DNA of 64,000 nt from Bradyrhizobium jicamae (GTDB taxonomy: Bacteria; Pseudomonadota; Alphaproteobacteria; Rhizobiales; Xanthobacteraceae). Positions 16,031-26,946 of this stretch are shown piece after piece. The position numbers were made by a program, and so were the translations under genes. The stretch lies in NCBI RefSeq assembly GCF_018130215.1, contig NZ_JAFCKQ010000001.1, positions 496,001 through 560,000 on the forward strand. The letters run 5' to 3'. The first letter of the stretch is position 1. Every line of letters starts with the position of its first letter. The notes beneath the pieces were generated by a model. That model searched no databases and had not been told where the DNA came from. It saw only the letters and a program-made list of their open reading frames with translations.

Positions 16031-16054
16031 CTCGCCGCGATACGTCGCGGCGAG
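16031..16054 (+). promoter_or_regulatory. Perfect 10-bp hairpin with TACG loop upstream of a small ORF
   Basis: CTCGCCGCGA, loop TACG and TCGCGGCGAG form a perfect stem-loop. It overlaps the palindrome GAGTTGACAACTC (16021-16033) and is followed directly by a GGGGGGAAG ribosome-binding-like stretch and an ATG. It may be a translational control element or an operator. There is no T tract, so it is not an obvious terminator. Confidence 0.5.
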
Positions 16055-16068
16055 AGGGGGGAAGAATT

Positions 16069-16191
16069 ATGCCTTACGGGATCATCACTGCAATCGACAC
16101 CAACACGGCCGAACTGCAGATTTCCAGTGGTACCGTAACGAGCCCTTCGGACCTCATCTCCTGCGCGCAGAGACCATCGAGTACGCGCTGA
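16069..16191 (+). CDS. Possible small ORF (40 codons) upstream of dnaA
   Basis: It opens [12 protein letters not shown], with a strong purine-rich ribosome-binding site (GGGGGGAAG) 6-7 bases upstream, just after a stable hairpin. I recognise no family. A second reading frame over the 3' half, read about 16116-16221, gives a protein-like stretch ([21 protein letters not shown]), so a frameshift may have broken a gene of about 50 codons. It could equally be a leader peptide or chance. Confidence 0.3.
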   Translation: MPYGIITAIDTNTAELQISSGTVTSPSDLISCAQRPSSTR

Positions 16192-16366
16192 CCTCGCGGG
16201 ACGCTTCTTCTCCAAACGACTGATCTGGCCAACGGCGCGTTGTCGCCGCACGGGAGATCTTTGTCCGGAGCAGGATTGCGCCCGCTTGAGGTCGCCGTCG
16301 TGGCAGGAAACATGCGCGGCGGTTTGCACCAACCATCTCTCTCAGTTTTGGAAAAGTACGAAAGCA

Positions 16367-17797
16367 ATGACGAACACGGAACAGGATCGCTGGTCGCGGG
16401 TGAAGGGTCGGTTGCGGACAACCGTTGGCGAGGATGTCTATTCGAGCTGGTTTGCGCGGATGGATCTGGAAAGCGTGCACGATGAGAGCGTGCACCTGTC
16501 GGTTCCGACCCGGTTCCTGAAGAGCTGGATCCAGGCGCACTACGCCGACCGCGTGCTCACCTGCTGGCAGGCCGAAATGCCCGAAGTGCATCGCATCGAC
16601 CTTACCGTGCGCTCCGCGATCCGCGCGGCAGCCCCGGTGAAGGAAGCGCCCCCGCCGGTCGAGGTGCGTCGTGTCGAGCGCACCGACGGCCGTCCCGCCC
16701 CCGAGCTGCGATCGGTTGCGACCGCGCCGGTGTCCGCAAGTCACGACGCACTCGGCGGCTCGCCGCTCGATCCGCGCCTGACCTTTGCAAGCTTCGTCGT
16801 CGGCCGCTCCAACACGCTGGCGCACGCCGCCGCGCGCCAGGTCGCGGAAGGACGCCGCGGCGATCCCGTGATGTTCAACCCGCTTTACATCCATGCCGGT
16901 GTCGGCCTCGGCAAGACCCACCTGCTGCAGGCGGTGACCTGGGCCGGCAACTCGGGAAGCGAGCGCAAGGTGCTGTACCTCACCGCCGAGAAGTTCATGT
17001 ATGGCTTCGTCGCCGCGCTGAAGACGCAGACGGCGCTGGCCTTCAAGGAGGCACTGCGCGGCATCGACGTGCTCGTGATCGACGACCTGCAATTCCTGCA
17101 GGGCAAGTCGACCCAGGCCGAGTTCTGCCACACCCTGAATGCGCTGATCGATGCAGGCCGCCAGGTCGTGATCGCGGCCGACCGTCCGCCATCCGACCTG
17201 GAGAGCCTCGACGACCGCGTGCGCTCGCGGCTCGCCGGCGGGCTCGTGGTCGAGATGGGCTCGCTCGGCGAGGACCTGCGCCTTGGCATCCTCAAGTCGC
17301 GCGTCGCCGCAGCCCGCGTGCATCATGCGAGCTTCGACGTTCCCGAGGAGGTGCTGGACTATCTTGCGCACACCATCACCCATAATGGCCGCGATCTCGA
17401 AGGCGCGATCAACCGCCTGCTGGCGCATTCCAAGCTCAACAACCAGCCGGTGACGCTGGAGATGGCCGAGCGGGAGGTGCGCGACCTGATCCGTCCGCAG
17501 GAGCCGAAGCGGATCAAGATCGAGGACATCCAGCGCGTGGTCGCCCGGCAGTACAATGTCAGCCGCTCCGACCTGCTGTCGTCGCGTCGCACCGCCAATG
17601 TGGTGCGGCCGCGCCAGGTCGCGATGTATCTGGCGAAGACGCTGACCCTGCGCTCGCTCCCCGAGATCGGACGGCGCTTCGGCGGCCGCGACCACACCAC
17701 GGTGCTGCACGCCGTGCGCAAGATTGAGGCACTGGTCGCCAAGGATACGGCGCTCTCCGAAGAGGTCGAATCGCTCAAGCGCCAGTTGCAGGAATAA
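16367..17797 (+). CDS. dnaA: Chromosomal replication initiator DnaA
   Basis: A 476-residue AAA+ initiator that binds DnaA boxes, melts the origin and loads DnaB. The order is an N-terminal DnaB-interacting domain ([21 protein letters not shown]), a variable Pro-rich linker (about residues 85-130), an AAA+ core with Walker [13 protein letters not shown] and Walker [10 protein letters not shown], and the C-terminal DNA-binding signature [20 protein letters not shown]. The start at MTNTEQDRW was chosen because related proteins begin there; the frame is open 27 codons further upstream. A hairpin follows the gene, and dnaN is 255 bases downstream. Confidence 0.96.
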   Translation: MTNTEQDRWSRVKGRLRTTVGEDVYSSWFARMDLESVHDESVHLSVPTRFLKSWIQAHYADRVLTCWQAEMPEVHRIDLTVRSAIRAAAPVKEAPPPVEVRRVERTDGRPAPELRSVATAPVSASHDALGGSPLDPRLTFASFVVGRSNTLAHAAARQVAEGRRGDPVMFNPLYIHAGVGLGKTHLLQAVTWAGNSGSERKVLYLTAEKFMYGFVAALKTQTALAFKEALRGIDVLVIDDLQFLQGKSTQAEFCHTLNALIDAGRQVVIAADRPPSDLESLDDRVRSRLAGGLVVEMGSLGEDLRLGILKSRVAAARVHHASFDVPEEVLDYLAHTITHNGRDLEGAINRLLAHSKLNNQPVTLEMAEREVRDLIRPQEPKRIKIEDIQRVVARQYNVSRSDLLSSRRTANVVRPRQVAMYLAKTLTLRSLPEIGRRFGGRDHTTVLHAVRKIEALVAKDTALSEEVESLKRQLQE

Positions 17798-17826
17798 GAC
17801 CGGCTTGCAAGGCTGACAGTGCCCGT

Positions 17827-17856
17827 CGCCCGCTCCTTTTCGCAAGGGGGCGGGCG
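17827..17856 (+). terminator. Hairpin after dnaA (weak terminator or attenuator)
   Basis: CGCCCGCTCCT pairs with the AGGGGGCGGGCG stretch, including G-U pairs, around a short loop about 30 bases after the dnaA stop. The following sequence has only a weak T run (CATTTT). It may reduce read-through from dnaA into dnaN. Confidence 0.5.
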
Positions 17857-18052
17857 AATGCATTTTCGAGCCCAAAACGTGGGGAACGGGCGCCGTTTCC
17901 CTTGCGCCCGCCCGCCATCCGCGCCACCTTGCGGTCCCCCCGTGGGTTTGATCAAATCCGACATTGATCCGGCTTTTCGGGTTTCCAACGCCGCGGCGCT
18001 GCCGTGAACGGCCGCGCGGCTTTTCCATCTGAGGGATCTGGCGGGTATTGCA

Positions 18053-19171
18053 ATGAAGGTCACCGTCGAGCGCGCGCAACTCCTGAAATCGCTGGGCCAC
18101 GTCCACCGCGTGGTCGAGCGCCGCAACACCATCCCGATCCTCGGCAACGTGTTGATACGCGCCGAGGGCGCCAAGCTGTCGCTGAAGGCGACCGACCTCG
18201 ACCTCGAGGTGACGGAAACGCTGGCGGCCGAGACCGGAACCGCCGGCTCGACCACCGTGCCGGCGCACATGTTCTACGACATCGTCCGCAAGCTGCCCGA
18301 CGGCTCGCAGATCGTGCTGGAAGCCGACGGCGATCGTTCCGTGCTCGCGGTGCGCGCCGGCCGCTCGCGCTTCACCCTGCAGACGCTCCCGGAGAGCGAC
18401 TTCCCGGATCTCGCCGCCGGCGAGATGACGCATTCGTTCGCGCTGCCGGCCTCCGACATCAAGCGCCTGATCGACCGCACCCAGTTTGCGATCTCGACCG
18501 AGGAGACCCGCTACTACCTCAACGGCATCTATCTGCACTCGGCCGGCAGCGCCAAGGCCGCGACGCTTCGCGGCGTCGCCACCGACGGCCACCGCCTGGC
18601 GCAGATCGATCTCGTGCTGCCCAAGGGCGCGGCCGGCATGCCCGGCGTGATCGTGCCGCGCAAGACGGTCGGCGAGGTGCAGAGGCTGATCGAGGACGGC
18701 GAGGCGGAGATCGCGATCGAGCTGTCGCAGGGCAAGATTCGCTTCTCGCTCGGCAATGTGGTGCTGACCTCGAAACTGATCGACGGCACCTTTCCGGATT
18801 ATGGGCGCGTCATTCCGCAGAACAACGACAAGGAACTCGTCGTCGACAAGAAGGATTTCGAGGCCGCGGTCGATCGCGTCTCGACCATCTCCAGCGAGCG
18901 CGGCCGCGCCGTGAAGCTCGCGCTGTCCGCCGGCAAACTGGTGCTCTCGGTCACCAATCCCGACTCCGGCAGCGCCACCGAGGAGCTCGAGGTCGAATAC
19001 GCCTCAGACGCCCTCGATATCGGCTTCAACTCGCGCTATCTGCTCGATATTGCCGCCCAGATCGAGGGCGAGGTCGCGGTGCTCAAGCTCGCCGACCCCG
19101 GCTCGCCGACACTGGTCCAGGACAAGGACAACAAGGGCGCGCTCTACGTGCTGATGCCGATGCGGGTGTGA
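18053..19171 (+). CDS. dnaN: DNA polymerase III beta subunit (sliding clamp)
   Basis: A 372-residue clamp that tethers the replicative polymerase to DNA as a ring-shaped dimer. Three structurally similar domains are expected; recognisable segments are MKVTVERAQLLKSLGHVHRVVERRNTIPIL at the start (shown in part), RGVATDGHRLAQ in the middle, and the C-terminal LYVLMPMRV, which is the conserved clamp end. Length is normal. It lies between dnaA and recF in the classical replication cluster, with a gap of 255 bases to dnaA that could hold its own promoter. Confidence 0.97.
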   Translation: MKVTVERAQLLKSLGHVHRVVERRNTIPILGNVLIRAEGAKLSLKATDLDLEVTETLAAETGTAGSTTVPAHMFYDIVRKLPDGSQIVLEADGDRSVLAVRAGRSRFTLQTLPESDFPDLAAGEMTHSFALPASDIKRLIDRTQFAISTEETRYYLNGIYLHSAGSAKAATLRGVATDGHRLAQIDLVLPKGAAGMPGVIVPRKTVGEVQRLIEDGEAEIAIELSQGKIRFSLGNVVLTSKLIDGTFPDYGRVIPQNNDKELVVDKKDFEAAVDRVSTISSERGRAVKLALSAGKLVLSVTNPDSGSATEELEVEYASDALDIGFNSRYLLDIAAQIEGEVAVLKLADPGSPTLVQDKDNKGALYVLMPMRV

Positions 19172-19246
19172 CGCACTTTCCTTCGCGCGTCCCATCACTA
19201 GATTGCGTCGTGGCCAGGCACGAATGCCCGGCAATGACGAGTTGAG

Positions 19247-20386
19247 ATGACCCCGTCCCGTATTCATCGCCTGTCGCTGACGCATTTCCGCAATTACCGG
19301 GCGGCGACGCTGTCGGCACAGGGCGACATGGTGGTGCTGGTCGGGCCGAACGGCGCCGGCAAGACCAATTGTTTGGAGGCGATCTCGTTCCTGTCGCCGG
19401 GCCGCGGCCTGCGCCGCGCGACACTGGAGGACATTGCCGACAACCAGGGCGACGGCTCCTGGGCGGTGTCGGCCGAGGTCGAGGGCGCACTGGGCCTTGC
19501 AACGCTGGGCACCGGCATCGATGCCCCGAGCGGCGAAGCCAATGGCACGAGCCGGCGCTGCCGGATCGACCGCGAGCCGGTCGGCTCGGCGGCGGCGTTC
19601 GGCGATCATCTGCGCATCGTCTGGCTGACACCGGCGATGGACGGGCTGTTCATGGGCGCAGCATCCGAACGACGGCGCTTCTTCGACCGCCTGGTGCTGG
19701 CGATCGATTCCGACCATTCCAGCCGCGTCTCGGCGCTGGAGCGGTCGCTACGCTCGCGCAACCGGCTGCTCGAGGTCCGCAATTACGACGACCATTGGTG
19801 TGACGCGATCGAGCGCGAAACCGCAGAGCTTGCGGTCGCGGTCGCGGCGTCGCGCGGCCAGACGGCCGCGAGGCTCGCCACGATGCTGCGCGAGCGCGGC
19901 GCGGCCTCGGCGTTTCCCTCCGCCGAGATCGCACTGGACGGCTGGATGGAGAATGCGCTGCTGCATGAACCCGCCACCGCAGTCGAGGACCGCTACCGCG
20001 AGATCCTGCGCGCGAACCGTCCGCGCGACGCCGCGGCCGGACGCACGCTCGACGGTCCGCACCTGACCGACCTGCAGGTGGTCTACGCGCCGAAGAACAT
20101 GCCGGCGCGCGATGCCTCGACCGGCGAGCAGAAGGCGCTGCTGATCGGACTGGTGCTGGCCCACGCCACGATGGTCGCCGAGATGACCGGCATCGTGCCG
20201 CTGCTGCTGCTCGATGAGGTCGTGGCGCATCTCGATCCCAACAGGCGCAAGGCGCTGTTCGCGGAACTCGGCAAGCTCGGCGCGCAGGTCTGGATGACCG
20301 GCGCCGATCCTGCTGCGTTCGTCGATCTCGGCCCGAGAGGCGAGATCTTCGACGTCGAGTCCGGCCGGGCGACGCGGCGCGGCTGA
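19247..20386 (+). CDS. recF: DNA replication and repair protein RecF
   Basis: A 379-residue SMC-like ATPase that helps load RecA at gaps. It has Walker A GPNGAGKTNCLEAI (about residues 31-44), the ABC-type signature region STGEQKALLIGL near residue 290, and Walker B LLLLDEVVAHLD. The opening RIHRLSLTHFRNYRAATL is the standard RecF N-terminus. Gene order dnaN-recF-gyrB is conserved. The 75-base gap to dnaN contains a REP-like remnant ending in CAATGACGAGTTGAG, which supplies the region before the start. Confidence 0.96.
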   Translation: MTPSRIHRLSLTHFRNYRAATLSAQGDMVVLVGPNGAGKTNCLEAISFLSPGRGLRRATLEDIADNQGDGSWAVSAEVEGALGLATLGTGIDAPSGEANGTSRRCRIDREPVGSAAAFGDHLRIVWLTPAMDGLFMGAASERRRFFDRLVLAIDSDHSSRVSALERSLRSRNRLLEVRNYDDHWCDAIERETAELAVAVAASRGQTAARLATMLRERGAASAFPSAEIALDGWMENALLHEPATAVEDRYREILRANRPRDAAAGRTLDGPHLTDLQVVYAPKNMPARDASTGEQKALLIGLVLAHATMVAEMTGIVPLLLLDEVVAHLDPNRRKALFAELGKLGAQVWMTGADPAAFVDLGPRGEIFDVESGRATRRG

Positions 20387-20522
20387 GGGCAGGAATCACG
20401 CTTGGGCGAAGCGCCGAATTTGCCCGCGAATCGGGCTTTTCGAGAGCCTTGGAATCGGCCTCTGGCGACCTTGAAAGAGCGCCAAAAAATCCTATCTATT
20501 CAATACTTTGTGGACTGAGAGA

Positions 20523-20537
20523 TTGCGCTATGCGCAA
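20523..20537. promoter_or_regulatory. Inverted repeat upstream of gyrB
   Basis: TTGCGC-TAT-GCGCAA is a perfect 6-bp inverted repeat about 80 bases before gyrB. A third TTGCGC occurs at 20579-20584. A preceding AT-rich segment (20488-20515) could carry the promoter. A protein-binding site is possible; no regulator can be named. Confidence 0.35.
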
Positions 20538-20565
20538 CTCTTCTTTCATGGCACAAATAGCATAA

Positions 20566-23052
<2,487 letters not shown>

Positions 23053-23067
23053 GGGGCTTCTTTCCGC

Positions 23068-24360
23068 GTGCCGCCTATCCAGTACATCGTCGAAGGCGGC
23101 CGCCGGCTCTCCGGCACCATCGAGCCGTCCGGCAACAAGAATTCCGCGCTGCCGATCATCGCCGCGGCGCTTTTGACCGAACACCCGGTCGTGCTGACCA
23201 ACGTGCCGCGCATCCGCGACACGGAAACGCTGGTCGAGCTGTGCCGCTCGGTCGGCGCCTCGGCCGAATGGACCGGGCGCAACACGCTCCAGATTCACGC
23301 CAAGGAAATCCGCGCCGCCGATCTCGATCCCGAGCTGTGCGCGCGGATCCGCGCGTCGATCCTGCTCGCGGGGCCGCTGCTTGCCCGATGCGGCGAGGTG
23401 GCGCTGCCGCCGCCCGGCGGCGACGTGATCGGCCGCCGTCGCCTCGACACTCACTTTTTGGCCTTCGAGCAGCTCGGCGCCACCGTCACCGCGACCCACC
23501 GCCTCGAATTCCGCGCCTCGCGGCTGAAGGGCGCGGACGTCTTCCTCGACGAGCCCAGCGTCACCGCGACCGAAAATGCCCTGGTGGCCGCCGTGGCCGC
23601 GCGCGGCACCACCTACTTGCGCAATGCGGCATCCGAGCCGCATGTGCAGGACCTTGCGAATTTCCTCGTCGCGCTCGGCGCCAAGATCGAAGGCATCGGC
23701 ACCAACACCATCATCGTGCACGGGCCGGCGACGCTGGGCAGCGCGAGCTACGCGATCCAGCCCGACCACATCGAGGTCGGCTCCTTGATCGGTCTTGCCG
23801 CGGTGACGCGATCGCCGCTGCGCATCGCGCGTGCCGGCGTCGAGCATCTGCGCTCGATCCGGATGGGCTTTGAGCGGCTCGGCATCGTCTGCGGCGTCGA
23901 GGGCGACGATCTCGTCGTGCCGTCGAACCAGACCATGAAGATCCACGATGATTTCGGCGGCCACGTGCCAAAGCTCGAGGACCAGCCCTGGCCGGCTTTC
24001 CCGGCGGACCTGATGTCGATTGCGATCGTTACCGCGACACAGTGCGACGGCGTCATCCTGATGTTCGAGAAGATGTTCGAATCGCGGATGTTCTTCGTCG
24101 ACAAGCTGATCGCAATGGGCGGACGCATCGTGCTTTGCGACCCGCATCGCGCGATCGTCGCAGGCCCGAGCCGGCTGCGCGGCGCGCCGATGACCTCGCC
24201 CGATATCCGCGCCGGCATGGCGATGCTGCTTGCCGCGGTGTGTGCCGAGGGCACCTCCACGATCAACAATGCCGACCAGATCGAGCGCGGCTATGAGCGG
24301 ATCGAGGAGCGGTTGAACGCGCTCGGCGCCAGGATCAAGCGGATTCCGGCGCGATCCTGA
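23068..24360 (+). CDS. UDP-N-acetylglucosamine 1-carboxyvinyltransferase (MurA) family protein
   Basis: A 430-residue EPSP-synthase-fold enzyme, by homology the first committed step of peptidoglycan synthesis (enolpyruvyl transfer from PEP to UDP-GlcNAc). The Lys/Asn pair in SGNKNSALP, the AFPADLM Asp and the SPDIRAG Arg are kept. The catalytic loop reads PPPGGDVIGRR with Asp119 where most MurA proteins have Cys115. Cys-to-Asp replacement is known to keep activity and confer fosfomycin insensitivity in other MurA enzymes. The start is GTG, 15 bases after gyrB. It could be the main MurA or a second MurA-like paralogue; this window cannot decide. Confidence 0.88.
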   Translation: MPPIQYIVEGGRRLSGTIEPSGNKNSALPIIAAALLTEHPVVLTNVPRIRDTETLVELCRSVGASAEWTGRNTLQIHAKEIRAADLDPELCARIRASILLAGPLLARCGEVALPPPGGDVIGRRRLDTHFLAFEQLGATVTATHRLEFRASRLKGADVFLDEPSVTATENALVAAVAARGTTYLRNAASEPHVQDLANFLVALGAKIEGIGTNTIIVHGPATLGSASYAIQPDHIEVGSLIGLAAVTRSPLRIARAGVEHLRSIRMGFERLGIVCGVEGDDLVVPSNQTMKIHDDFGGHVPKLEDQPWPAFPADLMSIAIVTATQCDGVILMFEKMFESRMFFVDKLIAMGGRIVLCDPHRAIVAGPSRLRGAPMTSPDIRAGMAMLLAAVCAEGTSTINNADQIERGYERIEERLNALGARIKRIPARS

Positions 24361-24417
24361 CCGATCGCGGCAGCTTGGCCATGCTTTTGGCCTGCTTGCC
24401 GTGCTAAGCTTGCGCTT

Positions 24418-25815
24418 ATGGCCTTCATCGAGAAAAGCGAACCGGCCGCGCCGCGCGCGGCCGAAGCCGTCTCTGGCAATCAGCTTGCGGCCGAGCTTGC
24501 GGAAACGCTCAAGCTCGCGGTGCCGCTTGCGCTGACCCAGCTCGGCCAGATCGCGATGATGACGACCGACATCGCCTTCATAGGCCGGCTGGGCAGCGAT
24601 ACCGTGGCTGCAGCCGCGCTGGCGCATACGGTGTTCTTCGTCAGCTTCACCTTCGGCATGGGGCTGGTCTCGGCGGTCTCCCCCCTGGCCGCGCAGGCGT
24701 TCGGGGCCCGCGACCCCCGCATGATGCGGCGCGCGCTGCGCGTCGGCTTGTGGGCGGCCCTGTTCATGGCGCTGCCGCTGATGGCCCTGCCGTTCCACGG
24801 CGAGGCGATCCTGCTCGCGCTCGGCCAGGCGCCGGCGGCCGCCCATCTCGCCCAGCAATATCTGTTCGGTCTGGTCTGGGGCATCCTGCCGGCGCTATGG
24901 TTCATTGCGCTGCGCGGCTTCATGAGCGCAGTGAACCGGCCCGAGCCGGTGCTATGGATCACGCTCGCGGCGATCCCGGCCAATGCCCTGCTGGTCTACC
25001 TGCTGCTCTATGGAAAATGGGGTGCGCCCGAGTTCGGCCTGTTCGGTGCAGGGCTTGCGACCACCCTCGTCAATCTCGGCACCTTCGTCGCCGGCGTCTG
25101 GTTCACCGCGCGGCGCCAGCCGTTCCGGAAATACCACGTGTTCAGCCGCGTCTGGCGGATCGACTGGCCGCTGATGGGCAAGCTCGTGGCAGTGGGCGCA
25201 CCGATCTCGCTGGCGTTCCTGCTGGAATACGGCATGTTCGGCGCCGCAGGTCTCCTGATGGGCCTGATCAGCACCACTGCGCTCGCCGCACACCAGATCG
25301 CGCTGCAGATCGCGGCGATCCTGTTCATGGTGCCGTTCGGCGTCGGCATGGCAGCAACCGTGCGGGTCGGCCACGCGGTTGGACGATGTGATCCGGCCGG
25401 GCTGCGCCGCGCGGGCTACGTCGCGGTCGCGCTGAGCGGCGCCTTCATGAGCATCATGACGCTCGCGGTTATCATGGCGCGGTTCGAAATCGCGGCGATA
25501 TTCCTCGGCGAAGCCACCGACACCACCGCCAGGCTCACCGCGACGCTGCTCCTGATCGGCGCCACCTTCTTCATCGCCGACGGCGTCCAGACCACCACGG
25601 CGGGCGCGCTGCGCGGCATGAACGACACTCAGCTGCCGCTGCTGTTCGCCACCATCAGCTACTGGCTGGTCGGGTTCGTGTCGGCCTATGCGCTTGCCTT
25701 CCGGGCGGGATACGGCGCCGCGGGTGTCTGGATCGGGCTGTCGCTCGGGACCGCGGTCTATGCCACCCTCCTGATCTTGCGCTTCCGCCTGCTGGCGCGC
25801 ACACTGCTGCCATGA
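24418..25815 (+). CDS. MATE-family multidrug/Na+ antiporter (NorM-like)
   Basis: A 465-residue integral membrane protein with about 12 transmembrane helices and the two-fold MATE repeat. Typical segments are LALTQLGQIAMMTTDIAFIGRLG in the first helices (shown in part) and the later FADGVQTT-like turn IADGVQTTTAGALRGMNDT. These exporters couple Na+ or H+ entry to efflux of cationic drugs. The ribosome-binding site is weak. The stop overlaps the next start by four bases (ATGA), so the DUF2867 protein is translationally coupled to it. Confidence 0.93.
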   Translation: MAFIEKSEPAAPRAAEAVSGNQLAAELAETLKLAVPLALTQLGQIAMMTTDIAFIGRLGSDTVAAAALAHTVFFVSFTFGMGLVSAVSPLAAQAFGARDPRMMRRALRVGLWAALFMALPLMALPFHGEAILLALGQAPAAAHLAQQYLFGLVWGILPALWFIALRGFMSAVNRPEPVLWITLAAIPANALLVYLLLYGKWGAPEFGLFGAGLATTLVNLGTFVAGVWFTARRQPFRKYHVFSRVWRIDWPLMGKLVAVGAPISLAFLLEYGMFGAAGLLMGLISTTALAAHQIALQIAAILFMVPFGVGMAATVRVGHAVGRCDPAGLRRAGYVAVALSGAFMSIMTLAVIMARFEIAAIFLGEATDTTARLTATLLLIGATFFIADGVQTTTAGALRGMNDTQLPLLFATISYWLVGFVSAYALAFRAGYGAAGVWIGLSLGTAVYATLLILRFRLLARTLLP

Positions 25816-26279
25816 AAGTCGACGAGGTCACGCCAGACGTTGATTCCGGCGCGCTGCTTGCGGGCGCGCAGTTCATCGACGCGTTCCGGATCGAGACCGC
25901 GCAAGCCGGTCTCGACGCACGGCACGCGACGGAGGCGATGATCACGCGGCAGCCGCGCTGGATCGAGTTGCTGATCGCGCTGCGCAACATCCTGGTCGCA
26001 CCATTCGGCCTGAAAAAGTCGGGTGCCGGGACGGGGCGCGACATGATCGGGATTTTTCCGGTCGTCAGCGAAACGCCGGAGCGGCTGGTCGCGGGCTTCA
26101 ACGACAAGCATCTCGACTTCCGGCTGGTCGTCGACGTCGCGACGGCGGGACCTCGCCGCAATGTCACGGCCACCACGCTGGTGCTGACCCACAATCGGTT
26201 CGGCCGCGCCTATCTTGCCGTCATCCTGCCGTTCCACCGCCTGATCGTGCCGGCGATGCTGCGCAAGGTCGCCGACTAG
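25812..26279 (+). CDS. DUF2867 domain protein
   Basis: A 155-residue protein matching the DUF2867 layout: an N-terminal segment around DAFRIET, a middle with LLIALRNILVAPFGLK, then IGIFPVVSETPERLVAGFNDKHLDFR and a C-terminal LTHNRFGRAYLAVILPFHRLIVPAML. The fold is probably SRPBCC/lipocalin-like, but no activity is established for the family. It overlaps the MATE exporter gene by 4 bases and is followed 3 bases later by the isomerase-like gene, so all three form an operon. Confidence 0.8.
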   Translation: MKVDEVTPDVDSGALLAGAQFIDAFRIETAQAGLDARHATEAMITRQPRWIELLIALRNILVAPFGLKKSGAGTGRDMIGIFPVVSETPERLVAGFNDKHLDFRLVVDVATAGPRRNVTATTLVLTHNRFGRAYLAVILPFHRLIVPAMLRKVAD

Positions 26280-26282
26280 ATC

Positions 26283-26939
26283 ATGACGCTCTCGGTCGAT
26301 CTCTTCTTCTCGTTCCGCAGCCCTTACAGCTACCTGGCGCTGCCGAGGACGCTGACGATGGTCGCCGACTACGATGTCGCGGTGAACCTGCGGCCGGTCT
26401 ATCCGCTCGCGGTGCGCGTACCCGGCTTCTTCAAGAAGACCGATCCGCGTTTCGCCCGTTATGTCGTGCTTGATTCCAGCCGCGTCGCGAAGCACGAGAA
26501 CATCCCGTTCCGCTTTCCGCGCCCGGATCCGATCGTGCAGGACATGGCGACACTCGATGTCGCCGCACACCAGCCCTACATCCACCGCCTGACCCGGCTC
26601 GGCGCCGCCGCGCAGCTCGAGGGACGCTCGCTCGACTTCACCCATGCGATCAGCCGCGTGCTGTGGGACGGCACGGTGAAGGGCTGGAACGAGGGCGACC
26701 ATCTCACCAGAGCAGCCGGCGCCGCGGGCTTCGATCTCGCCGCGATGGATGCGGCCGTCGCTGCCGATCCCGATCGCTTCGAACTGGTGATCAAGGCCAA
26801 TGAAGACGCCCATGCCGCGTCCGGCCATTGGGGCGTACCGACCTTCGTGTTCGAGAACGAGCCGTTCTTCGGTCAGGACCGTATCGACCTCCTGATCTGG
26901 CGTATGGAGGGCAAGGGCCTGACCCGTCGCAAGGTGTAG
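26283..26939 (+). CDS. 2-hydroxychromene-2-carboxylate isomerase-like (DsbA/kappa-GST fold) protein
   Basis: A 218-residue thioredoxin-fold protein of the HCCA isomerase group, which in naphthalene degradation isomerises 2-hydroxychromene-2-carboxylate using glutathione. The N-terminal VDLFFSFRSPYSYLA carries the Ser in place of the DsbA active-site Cys, as in kappa-class GST and HCCA isomerases. The C-terminal cis-Pro region is GVPTFVFENEPFFGQDRIDLL. No other naphthalene genes are adjacent, so a general glutathione-dependent role is equally likely. It lies in an operon with MATE and DUF2867 genes and is convergent with the FUSC gene. Confidence 0.85.
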   Translation: MTLSVDLFFSFRSPYSYLALPRTLTMVADYDVAVNLRPVYPLAVRVPGFFKKTDPRFARYVVLDSSRVAKHENIPFRFPRPDPIVQDMATLDVAAHQPYIHRLTRLGAAAQLEGRSLDFTHAISRVLWDGTVKGWNEGDHLTRAAGAAGFDLAAMDAAVAADPDRFELVIKANEDAHAASGHWGVPTFVFENEPFFGQDRIDLLIWRMEGKGLTRRKV

Positions 26940-26946
26940 CCCGGCA

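Larger units (their letters stand above)
15229..16068. other. Long gene-free region upstream of dnaA, origin-like
   Basis: About 840 bases without a convincing gene. It contains a perfect DnaA box, an AT-rich stretch and several inverted repeats. Short open frames exist, such as one over 15439-15675, but they lack a clear ribosome-binding site and recognisable protein character. Confidence 0.5.

Noticed and set aside
16154-18592. Long minus-strand open frame over dnaA and dnaN
   Set aside because: Antisense shadow of conserved genes, with no ribosome-binding site or known domain.
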